From contig KQ482040.1 in NCBI GenBank assembly GCA_001430745.1, forward strand, positions 976,565 through 998,429: a stretch of DNA of 21,865 nt, given 5' to 3'. The notes under the pieces were generated by a model. The model saw only the letters and a program-made list of their open reading frames with translations, made no database searches and was not told the origin of the DNA. Positions within the stretch are counted from its first letter, which is position 1. Each line of letters begins with the position of its first letter. Position numbers and translations under genes: made by a program. The stretch is from Auxenochlorella pyrenoidosa (taxonomy: Eukaryota > Chlorophyta > Trebouxiophyceae > Chlorellales > Chlorellaceae). Of this stretch, positions 1-9,144 are shown piece by piece.

Positions 1-246
1 GGGGTTGCGCAGCTGTGCCAGGGAGCTGGGAGAGCTTGGAATTCAGTGTTTTGCTGGTTCAATCGTTGCTGGTAAAGCTGTCCACGCTGCACTTAGATCC
101 CAAGGTCAATTAATCCCGGAGTTGTGAGGAGCCCATACCGTTTTTTTGCAGCAACCAGGAACCCAATGCAACTGTTTTCAGTGAATGAAAATGTGTTGAC
201 TGGTTCTCAACGTCCCTCGGGCCCTGCCCCACCTGCATCCCTGCAG
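1..246 (+). other. Intron of the VIP1-like gene (left part cut by window edge)
   Basis: No exon with family similarity is visible here. The stretch is AT-richer than the exons and ends in a pyrimidine-rich CTGCAG acceptor at 241-246, directly before the first recognisable exon. The preceding exon must lie outside the window. Confidence 0.7.
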
Positions 247-3200
247 ACGGTTCTCGAGCAGGGCGGCCAGTTTGCCGGCATCAACCGCAAGGTGCAGCTC
301 AAGCCGCTGCGCTGGTCGGCGTTGGAGGAGGGCAGCGGCGAGCAGCCGCGGTGCATCGAGGCGCTGCTCATCCTCAAGCACGGCGGCGTGCTCACGCATG
401 CCGGGCGGCAGCAGGTGCTGCCGGGGGCGCTGCGGGGCGCCGCACACAGCCATGAACCAAGGCCGGGCTGCTCCATGCGGGGCCTCCCTGAACAGGAGAA
501 TGTTGTTAGCTACTCTCTTGGGCTTGGTTGCGTACTGGGGGGGATGCCTTTGCCTCTAAGCCTCTTTGCCTCCTGCCCTGGCTTTGTGTGTTTGAGTGCT
601 CTTGAGCTTGCCCTGGCTGTGTCCGCTTGGGTGCGCTGCAGGCGGAGACGCTGGGCAACCTGTTCCGCAACGTTATGTACCCGCCCTCTGCGGGCGGCGG
701 CCTGCTGCGCCTGCACTCCACCTACCGGCACGACCTCAAAATCTACTCCTCGGGTCAGCGCGCATACCCTGCCAGCACCAGTCAGCCATTCATGTACTCA
801 TGTTGCTCCGGCAGGGTGTTGCAGCACGGCTTCGATTTGTTGTGCAGCCTGCCGAAATGGGAGGCTGCGGCCCGTTTTGTGAAGTAGAATTGTGCTTGCT
901 GGCGCGTGCTGCATGCATGGACCCTACCGCTGACATTCTCTCGCTCTGGTGCCTGCTTTGCCCGCCCTGGCAGATGAGGGCCGGGTGCAGACCAGCGCCG
1001 CCGCCTTCACCAAGGGGCTGCTCGACCTGGAGGGTGCGGCGCTGACGCCCATCCTAGTCAGGTGCGCATCATATACCTTCATATACCTACATCATATACC
1101 TAAACTGGCTGCTGAAGGTGCAAAACAAGTCGGGCCGTTTTTTGACAAGGCTTTGTTTACGACAGGGTTACAACAACTGTTCAAGGTCATTATTAATCAA
1201 GCCCTCTTGACTCTTCCTGTTGCGGCCCCGCGCTGCAGCCTGGTGAAGAAGGACGCGGGCATGCTGGATGCCTTCGGCAAGGGCGCCTCCGCCGACATCC
1301 AGCTGGCCAAGCAGGAGCTGTACGCGCAGGTGGGAGGGTGTGGAAGCAAATGATTTTTTTCATAGTAAAAGTCAATGGAAAAGGAAATTGTTTGGGCTTG
1401 CACACGTTGTGGTGCAATTTCGCTCCGGCTTCGGATAGCCTGCTCTGTGGTAGCACGGGCTGCATTCCATGCTCCCCAAAGCTGACGGCCCACCTCCTGT
1501 GCTGCACGCTTGCCCTTGCAGATGACCTGGGACCCCGAGACCAACACCAGCATGTACACCGAGCCGCAGTTGACCACCCCCATGGTCAGCCCGCCGCTGT
1601 CGCCCAAGCTGGACCCGGCGCTGCTGCCGCCCGGCATGCGCATGCTGCGGTCGGCGGGCAACTCGGGTGCGCCATTGGGATGCTGTTATGACGATGCGGT
1701 TCCGGTGGGGAGTTTGCAGCTGCTTGGAGGCCTGTCCGCACAGTAACCCCCACAGGGTTGCACCGCTTTTTAGCATTTATATTCTCTGTTTGATGCTCTG
1801 CCTGCAGAGGATGGCATGGGCGCATCGCTGCGCATGGCGGGCCGCATGGGCTCCTACAACAGCATCTCCTCGGCAGAGGCCTCGGCAGCGGCGCGCAGCG
1901 GCAGCCCGCTTGAGGTGTGCAGCATGGGCGACGGTGAGCCTGCTTGGAAATTCAACAAAGTGGAGTTGCGAACTTTCATGTGTTCTTGACGCTCAACAGG
2001 GAGGATTGCGAAGCGCATGCTGATGGACGCATGACCTCAATAACTGTTTAGGCATTCATGCCCCGAATCACGCTGGCTGCCCTGTTTTGCCAGTCTATAC
2101 CTGCTAGCGCGTGTGCTCATCAAGCGCCTTGCGCCATTGGTGCAGAGCCGATGCAAGGCGCCAGCAACATCCCCGGCCGGCCGCACATCTATCCGATGCC
2201 CGAGAACGCCCTGGCCCTCCTGCGCCAGCTCCACGAGCTGCTCAAGGCAAGGCATGGCGACGTGGCGCCACGTGGCATCACACTCGTCCTTCCTGGTGCT
2301 GCTGGTCTGCCAGCTGCCTGATAACAGCCCTGGATTCTTTGCCTGCTTGGGCTCGCTTGAAAACGAAACTGCATCACGTGACCCATCTGTGCAGCTGCTG
2401 GTCGACCAGCTGCGGCAGAAGTGCCTGGAGGAGCCGCGCAGCGACGACCGGCCGCGCGGCTTCTCGGCGCTCACGCAGGACCCGAAGGAGTGTGTGCAGG
2501 AGGTGCGCTGGCCGGGGTGCCTATTGCATGCATCTGAAAGCCTACTGTTTTCTCTCCAGAGGGAGCCTTTCCAGCCTGGGCAATGTGCCACAGATGGTGG
2601 AGCAGTATGACTGCAGATCCTCACCTGCCTGCTGTCTTGCATGTGTCAACGCCCAAGCCTGCATGTGCATGCCCCGGCCTGCTCGCGCAGGAGGGCAAGC
2701 CATGCAGCGGGGAGAAGCTGCTCCTCATGTTTGACCGGTGGCGTAAGCTTGCCAAGGCTTTCTACAGCGAGAAGAAGAACCAGTTTGACATTTCCAAGGC
2801 AAGCATCGGCAGCGCTGCATGGCAGGATTGGGCAGTCTTGCAGCGCTTGTCGAGTTCTGTTTGTTGAGCCATTGATTGCCACTTCACTTTGAGCACTTTA
2901 TGTGCCTGGACCGCAGGTGCCCGATATCTACGATGCTGCCAAGTATGATGCCATCCACAACCAGCACCTGGGCCTGGACCTGCGCCCCGTGTACAAGGTG
3001 CGGCTGCAAAACCTAAAGAGAAGGCGCACCATGCATACTTGCAGGCGTGCTTTGTCCGCGCCCAGCAGTTGGCCTGCCGCCCTGTTGCTAGCCTTCTGCG
3101 CCCGGGCCAAGGTGAACGGCCTGAATGATCAAGCCTCCAACTGTCGGCCCCCCTGATCCTTCACCCTGAGCCTCCCGCTGTCCCTCTTCCCCGCCCGCAG

Positions 3201-5412
3201 ACCGCCAAGGCGCTGGCGGCCGCCGTCATACCAAACGAGTACGGCATCCACCCCCAGGGCAAGCTGCGCATCGGCTCCATGATCTGCTCCCAGCTGCTGG
3301 GCAAGCTGCTGGCCGACCTGGCATCGATGCGGGAGGAGAGCGTGCAGACGGCGGGGCTGCAGCACGCCGACAGCTCGATGCAGGTGGGGCGACAGTGCCA
3401 CGGAGGGTGCAGGTTGGAAAGCACCGTTGCTGAGCAGGCAGCTCTCCAAAGCACTGCTGGAGGGGGCTGCATCCTTGCGGTCGACAGTTATGCTAAGCAT
3501 ATGGGTGTGCTGACCTGCCTGCCACGTCGCACGTCCTCCTGTCATCACAGTGTGTACAGCCCACCGCCAAACCCCCCGTGTCAAACCGGCCGTTGCTTCG
3601 CCATGCCTGTGCAGTATGACGCCATGACAGAGTTCCGAGGGCTGGCCATCAGCAGCAATACTCCCAGTGGCAGCAGTGCTCCGGCCGCAAAGGGCGAGGG
3701 GCCAGCAGCACCAGCAGCAGCAGAAGCGGCGGCAGCGGCGGCAGACCAGCAAGGGGATGCGGGGACACCGGAGCCTGCGGGGACACCAGAGCCTGCCGGC
3801 TCTGCACAGGAGGAGGTGGTGGGCACAGGTGAGGTGCTGCTTGCTGAATCCAAAGAAAGATTCACTCTTTCACCCCATTACTTCCAGGCAGGTTTTCTCC
3901 TCCCAACGGCAGCACTGCATTGGCACTACAAGTTTGCGGGCTGGTTGTTACCTTTGCTGCTATGCATTCCCCGTTCATACACATGCACGCTGCTGTCCAG
4001 CCCACCTCTTACCGCAGGATGCTCCTCCCCCTGGGTGTGCCAGCTCACCGACCCTTTGAATATTCCCCTTTGGCTGCCTGCCTGCAGAGCCCGAGGACAC
4101 CGAGGATGACGCGGTGCTGCACCGGCTGTGCCCCACCTACGCCCAGGACATCAACTCGCCCTTCCGCCACGTCCGCACCCGCATCTACTTCACCTCCGAG
4201 TCGCACATGCACTCGCTGCTCAACGTGCTGCGCTTCTGCCAGCTGGGTGGGTGGGCCGGGCGGGGGCCGGGGGTGGGGGTGTGGGTGGGCGGGCCGGCTG
4301 GGCAGGGGGTGCGCCGCTGGTGCAAGATGTGCCGCGAGGGCGGGGTTGTGCAGGAACAGAAATAGGCAGCGTCGGGCTTTTCCAATTTTTTTTTGTACTG
4401 CAGTCGGTGGGTCGACTGCCCTGTACATTGCGCAAGGGGTGCTCCTCTTCAACTGCTGCTGCCGTGCGTGCAGGCCAGGAGGGCGAGCCGCCGCTGCTGG
4501 GCGAGGACGGCCAGCGGGTGCTGCACGAGTGCCGCGAGCTGGACTACATGACCCACATCGTGCTGCGCATGTTTGAGAACACCACGTGAGCCGGCTGCTT
4601 GTGCCTGCTTTGAGCATGCACACACGCACACAGAGTACATTGATTTGTGTGCTGGAACGCAGTTGTGAGGCTGGTTGGGCCCAACGGCGCATCCGTGTTC
4701 CCCCCGCCCGCCCTCCCCCACCGTGCAGGCTGCCGCTGGACGACCCCAACCGCTTTCGCGTGGAGGTGCTCTTCAGGTGATCCGCCACAAGGTTTCCCTC
4801 GCATGCACTGCCCTCTGCCCTGCTCCTCTTTGGGAGTGACTGCATGCTGGACCCAACTTCTTCAGCACAGCCCTACCAGCACTCATGGCGAAACTACAAT
4901 TCCTGGTCCCGGGTGCACCTCCGCAGCCCGGGCGCTGGATACGACCCCACTGAGGTGGTGCCTGCCAAGAAGGACCACGTGCTTCCGGTGGCGCCCCGCG
5001 TGGCGCTGCACCCGGAGGGTGCGTCCCAGGAGGGGCCTGAACATCGCTGCTTGAAGTGGGCGCAGACTTGACGGCGGCCACTTAGCGCTGCTCACGGTTC
5101 AAGGGCGCCTCTCGTGCTGCACAAATCAATTCAGCCTTTAGCTCCATCCGCTGGAGCAAGTTGTGTTGATTGAAACGTAACATTTTGGCGGCCCCTGCAG
5201 GCTCCAACGGCGTGCCTTTTGCGCGCATGGACGAGATGCTCAAGCCCTACGCCAAGCCCTTCAAGCGCAAGGATGATCCGTATGCGCCCGGCCTGCGCAG
5301 CAACGTGCTGTCAACGCAGCAGAGCGAGGCTGCAGTTGCGGCGGCCCTGGCGTCGGGAGATTCTGTGTCGCCCGCAATGCTGCCCGATGTGCTGTACACA
5401 CAGATGACTTGA
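247..5412 (+). CDS. VIP1: PPIP5K/VIP1 inositol pyrophosphate kinase, C-terminal phosphatase-like half (5' partial)
   Basis: Bifunctional enzymes of this family phosphorylate InsP6/InsP7 with an N-terminal ATP-grasp domain and carry a C-terminal histidine-acid-phosphatase-like domain; they act in phosphate and energy signalling. Only the phosphatase-like half is here; the kinase domain and RHG-type motif lie left of the window. Exons: 247-414, 642-753, 974-1061, 1239-1329, 1522-1666, 1808-1933, 2146-2246, 2395-2502, 2691-2798, 2917-2997, 3201-3383, 3615-3828, 4088-4246, 4474-4585, 4729-4776, 4927-5018, 5201-5412. They join without a frame break into 715 residues. Family landmarks in order: [107 protein letters not shown]. 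Two introns (2247-2394, 2799-2916) use GC donors. Exons 5-7 and 12 encode Ser/Pro- and Ala-rich inserts. The family call is very secure; exact ends of exon 7 are less so. Confidence 0.93.
1070..1101 (+). repeat. Three copies of catatacct in an intron
   Basis: The 9-mer catatacct occurs at 1070-1078, 1080-1088 and 1093-1101, just inside the 5' end of intron 974-1061/1239-1329. It is a small AT-rich local repeat with no evident function. Confidence 0.8.
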
Positions 5413-5552
5413 CACTGCTTCTGTGCAGACAGCCTTTTGTGTGCCAGAGGCAGGGTGCAGCCGCCAACGGCAGGGTGCCTCGATGGCGCCCTTTTTGATG
5501 GCCTTTTTGTGGGTTTGCACTCTGCCTGGTGAAAGTCGCTGTCGCTTCTGCT

Positions 5553-5557
5553 TGTAA
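5553..5557 (+). terminator. TGTAA polyadenylation signal of the VIP1-like gene
   Basis: TGTAA is the usual chlorophyte polyadenylation signal. This copy lies 141 nt after the TGA at 5410-5412 and is the first match on the plus strand after the stop. Confidence 0.65.
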
Positions 5558-5604
5558 GAGGAGCACGGGCCAGAGCAGTGCACGTGAAGGTACTAATTGA
5601 TATT

Positions 5605-5615
5605 TTACAATTACA
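5605..5615 (-). terminator. Two TGTAA polyadenylation signals of the secreted xNxGx/Pro-rich protein gene
   Basis: Read on the minus strand, TGTAA occurs at 5615-5611 and again at 5609-5605, about 55-65 nt after the TGA at 5672-5670. The spacing fits chlorophyte 3' UTRs. Confidence 0.7.
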
Positions 5616-5669
5616 GTTCAAAGAATATCAGAGCGGGAAATGTCACAGATCAGATGCTGCTGGCTGCCA

Positions 5670-8600
5670 TCACTGGTACGTGTCCGTGTGGATCAGGCAG
5701 CCCCACTTCTCCTTGGCAGAATGGCATCTGAAACATGTGCCATCACACACGCCGCTCTGGAGGTCAGCTTCACACTGGATCTGGTTCTGCAGGAGCAGAG
5801 GGACGCACACGCAGGTTGAAAAATTGCGGAGCAATGACAGCGGGCTGCATGATGCAGCATGGCGACAAGGCAACTTAAAACGAGACCAGCTGGTTCGCTA
5901 GCCAGGCAGAGTCGCGCCGCCCTGCTCACCGGGTATGTGTTCAGCACACTCTCGTCCATAGGCAAGCACAGCCATTCCAAACCATCCTCCATGCAGTCCT
6001 GCACAAACCGCCAGTTGGGGTGAACTGTTACAGCACAGCACTACAGCATCTTTGCACGCAGCTTCTCCGGCATGCATGGGCGCAAACGACAGCGCGCGCA
6101 GCCCAATGTCGAGCAAGGCTTGCTATCCTGCAGCGCACCTTGCAGGGGTCGTCGCACATGCGAGGCACGCACTCAGTCTCTGTCGGATCTGGCACCTGCA
6201 TGGTGAGAGCAGCTGACGCGCGTCACTCAGGAAAGCAAAAGGAGCTTGATCAGGGCAGTCGGCCGCACGCTGTGCGCTGCAACGTCAGGGCTGCACAGAG
6301 CAGGAGCAGCACGCTGTGTGCTAGAAAGCAGAGCAGACGCACGAAGCAGGAGGTTGGGCAGATGAGCGTCTGTGGTGGTGCTGGCGGGGGCCGCGGAGGC
6401 TGCGGGGGCCGCGGCGAGGGCGGCGGCCTGGGCGGAGGCGGGTATGCGCAGCGTGGACAGGGCGGGCAGGTGAAGGCTGTTGTTGGCGGTGCTGGCGGGG
6501 GCAGCTTGCTCTTGGCGGGCGGAGGCGGCGCTAGGCGGCCTGGCGGTGGCGGAAGGTCTGGCTGTATGGGCCTGAACTGCGGGCTGGCCCGCGGCTTGGG
6601 TGGCGGCCGCTTTGGCGGGGGTGGCGGCCGCGGCGGCTGCTTGGGGCACTGCATTCGGAGGCAAGAGAGCAGGAACACATCAGGCACTAGGCGTGCGTCG
6701 CTGGCAGGACGTTGTGTTCGCCTCCCTGTCAGAGCAATCCAGGGGTCACAGCGCTTCTTGCCAGCGGAGCCTGGCACACTCAGAAGCCACCCCAGCCCGC
6801 GCCCACTCACCACCGGCGGTGGGCAGTTTGCTGGCGGCGGGCATTTTGCGGGCGGCGGGGCTTTTGCTGGCGGTGGCCGCCCCTTTGTGCCATCTGGGTC
6901 GCATGGTGGCTGAGGCGGGATGACGGGGATGGGCCCAGAGTATGGCCGCTCCACCTGCAGGACTAGCGCAAGTGAGGCGAGCAAGGCAGGTTGACCAGAC
7001 GTACTGCAGGCAACCAGGCTGCAAGGCCCGATTACGACGGCATCCTGCTGGCGCCCCTGCACCAAAGCAGATCCAGTTCTCTGTCAAAAGCCCAATTCTG
7101 TAGGAAGCGGTAGCAGTGAGAACCACAGCAAAACGGGGCTCCTGCAAGCAGAGGCTCTCAACATGTCCAACAGCGCTCTGCAGCGGGAATGCACAAGCGT
7201 GACCAGCTGGGCTGAGCAACGGGGAAATGCCCAAGCGCCCACCTCAATGATGACGCCATACGTGGGCAGTGACCGCGAGCGCATCGACGTGCCTTTCAGG
7301 AAGTTGCCGACGTTATTGTTCCCTGTGTTGTTGGTGCCCACATTCTGGAGGCAGGGCAGGGGCAGCACGAGAAAGCAAACAGTAAGCAAATGGCTGGGAG
7401 AAGCGTCTCTCCTGGGCCCCCTGCTCAAGCATCACAATGCGTGCACAAAACTTGAATGCGTACACAAAACGTGTAGCGCACACAAAACTTGAAAGCCATC
7501 CGGCAAGTTGTGCTCACATTACTGCCCTTGTTATCGCGCCCAATGTTGTAGTCGCCAACATTGCGCAAGCCCCAATTTCCTGCACGCGAAAGGGCATAGG
7601 ATTTGGCGGGAGCGCCGAGTCGGTGCCTTGCACAGGCAAGGGCGGAAGCAGCGCAGCAGAGCAACTCGCTGGCCATGCCGCTGTTTGCTTGGGGCGCGCG
7701 CACCTTCGCCCTCGTTGTTCCGTCCTATGTTGCCTCGCACGTCCGGCTGGCAGGGTGCGGCGCCCTGGGCAAGGCACTCTATTCCAAGGTAGGCCTGCAA
7801 ACAGCGGGACGGCGGGTCAAACCCCGCTCAGCAACCTCCGTGCAGGCAGCAAAGAGTGCACAAGCGTTGCATTGCGGGCGCCTGCAACCGTTCAACAATG
7901 GCGGAGCATGAACCGACTGGTCAAGGGGAGGTGGCAACAGCCACTGTTTGTGACTCACGTGGCATTCGCCTTGGATGCACTGCTCATATGTTGCTAGATT
8001 GAGCGCGGAACCCCCTCCCAAGCTGAGGATTGGCGAAGAGCGCACGCTGCCTACTGCAGCATACCCCCGCTGCCTGCACGGCATGGGCAATTGCAAGTGT
8101 TGCTTGCCAGGACTGTCTATTGCAGCGCAATCAATCACACACATGGTCGACAGTCAGATAATATTTCAAAACTAGCTTTCGAATCAGAGGTCATGAAGCA
8201 AGTCGAGACGAGACGAGGAGACAGACTGCATGCAGGCACAGCACCGCCCGCGAGGGCACACTCACTTGCAGTATGCTAGCGCGCTTGCTCCTCGTCGGTC
8301 CCGGTAGATAAAGAAGTGAGAGTTGCCAGCAGGCATCAACACCCTGCGCGGCGACCAAGACCACGCCCTTGTTGGAGGCACGCACGGCGGCAGCTGCACT
8401 ACGCCGGCGGCAGCTGGCGGCGGCGGCGGCAGCCCAGGTGAGAACTCCCAGCTAGAGGCGAGGCGGGTGCCTTGCGCCTGCTGTGTGTATTTCATGACCA
8501 GTGCGATGCACGCAGAGTCGAAAGCGTACAGGCAGCGGGCGAGTGGCACGCGGGCGGCCCCTCCCACCGCACCTCGCTGCTGGAAAGGTGAAGAATGCCG

Positions 8601-8703
8601 AGTTACACTCTGCCTGCGCCCCTACAAGCAGCGCCAGCAGCGCCAGCAGACAACAAGGGCCAAGACCTCTTGTTGCCCACTGGCGACCCCTCGGGGCCAG
8701 CAT
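5670..8703 (-). CDS. Secreted modular protein: signal peptide, xNxGx pentapeptide repeats, proline-rich rod, Cys-rich tail
   Basis: Likely a cell-wall or extracellular-matrix protein; I know no named orthologue. Exons in transcript order: 8703-8568, 8413-8266, 8073-7959, 7794-7704, 7579-7518, 7344-7243, 6954-6811, 6648-6343, 6195-6139, 5998-5930, 5786-5670. They join in frame to 448 residues. Residues 1-31 are a signal peptide (basic start, core CCLLALLALLVGAQA). Residues 154-198 hold nine uninterrupted pentapeptides of form xNxGx, for example GNIGR, RNVGD, YNIGR and NNVGT. Residues about 230-365 are a proline-rich rod (PPPP, PPPAK and PPPSP blocks) like hydroxyproline-rich algal wall proteins. 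The last 80 residues carry ten cysteines, probably disulfide-bonded. Exons 4-11 are firm. Exon 2 is uncertain: its frame and acceptor (8413 or 8393) are ambiguous, and a frameshift is possible. Confidence 0.75.
7243..7794 (-). repeat. Nine tandem xNxGx pentapeptides encoded across three exons
   Basis: Exons 7794-7704, 7579-7518 and 7344-7243 together encode 45 residues with an unbroken period of five: Asn at position 2 and Gly at position 4 of every unit. Introns interrupt the array at non-equivalent points of the unit. This spacing resembles the pentapeptide repeats of mycobacterial PPE-MPTR proteins (Pfam Pentapeptide_2), known to form elongated helical folds. Homology to those, rather than convergence, is not shown. 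Confidence 0.85.
7439..7493 (+). repeat. Three-copy tandem repeat (18-19 bp unit) in an intron
   Basis: The unit, roughly gcg-t/c-g/a-cacaaaac-t/g-tgaa, starts at 7439, 7458 and 7476. It lies in the intron 7517-7345 of the secreted-protein gene. No function is evident. Confidence 0.8.
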
Positions 8704-9144
8704 AGTGATCGCGGCTGAGGACGATAAGCTATTTTGGGTGCGGCTTCATAAACCTGAACTGAAAGACAACGTGCCCGCGTCAGTCGCCCTCCGGACCGTC
8801 TCACAAAGCATGCCACGGTCGTGCACGGCATTTGCATGCCCCTTGCGCGGGAGTCACGCAACGTATGAGAAGGGAGGTTTGCTGATAGGGCGGTCCTTCA
8901 GTGTGCGGGCGGATCCTGCAGGGGATCCCAGGCGCTGCCTGGACGCTGCGGCAGCGTCCATCGAGGGAAATTTGAAGGGTGGCCACGAAGCAACGAAGAA
9001 CCCTTCCTACCTAACATGCTGCCTGGCAAGCACCGCTGACGATCAATTGTTCATGCAGGCCCAGATCAGCGAGGGCCATGGTGGGGCACTTCCCGCAGAG
9101 CGGGGCACAGCGCTGGCTGCTGGCTGGCCGCGCCGCTGCTGCCG
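8704..9144. other. Intergenic region between tandem minus-strand genes
   Basis: This contains the 3' UTR of the coiled-coil gene and the promoter of the secreted-protein gene. No exon-like frame with a partner junction was found. No TGTAA is visible on the minus strand, so the poly(A) signal of the coiled-coil gene is unidentified. A 21-nt perfect palindrome lies at 8940-8960. Confidence 0.6.

Larger units (their letters stand above)
5413..5669. other. Convergent 3' intergenic region
   Basis: This region separates the stop of the VIP1-like gene from the stop of the minus-strand secreted-protein gene. It holds the 3' UTRs of both, with TGTAA signals on each strand about 40-50 nt apart, so the transcripts probably end almost back to back. 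I see no other coding region. Confidence 0.7.

Noticed and set aside
124..246. 5' extension of the first VIP1-like exon as open frame
   Set aside because: The frame is open back to a GTG at 124, but there is no family similarity before the CTGCAG acceptor at 246, whereas the sequence right after it matches the family ([19 protein letters not shown]).
4045..4845. Minus-strand open frame of about 266 residues
   Set aside because: Antisense to VIP1-like exons and the G-rich intron; its Pro runs are the complement of intronic G-tracts.
6020..6913. Plus-strand Gly-rich open frame of about 297 residues (GGGGRG-type protein)
   Set aside because: It is the antisense of the proline-rich rod exons of the minus-strand gene; CCN proline codons read as GGN in reverse. 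The minus strand has matching splice sites, signal peptide and poly(A) signals.
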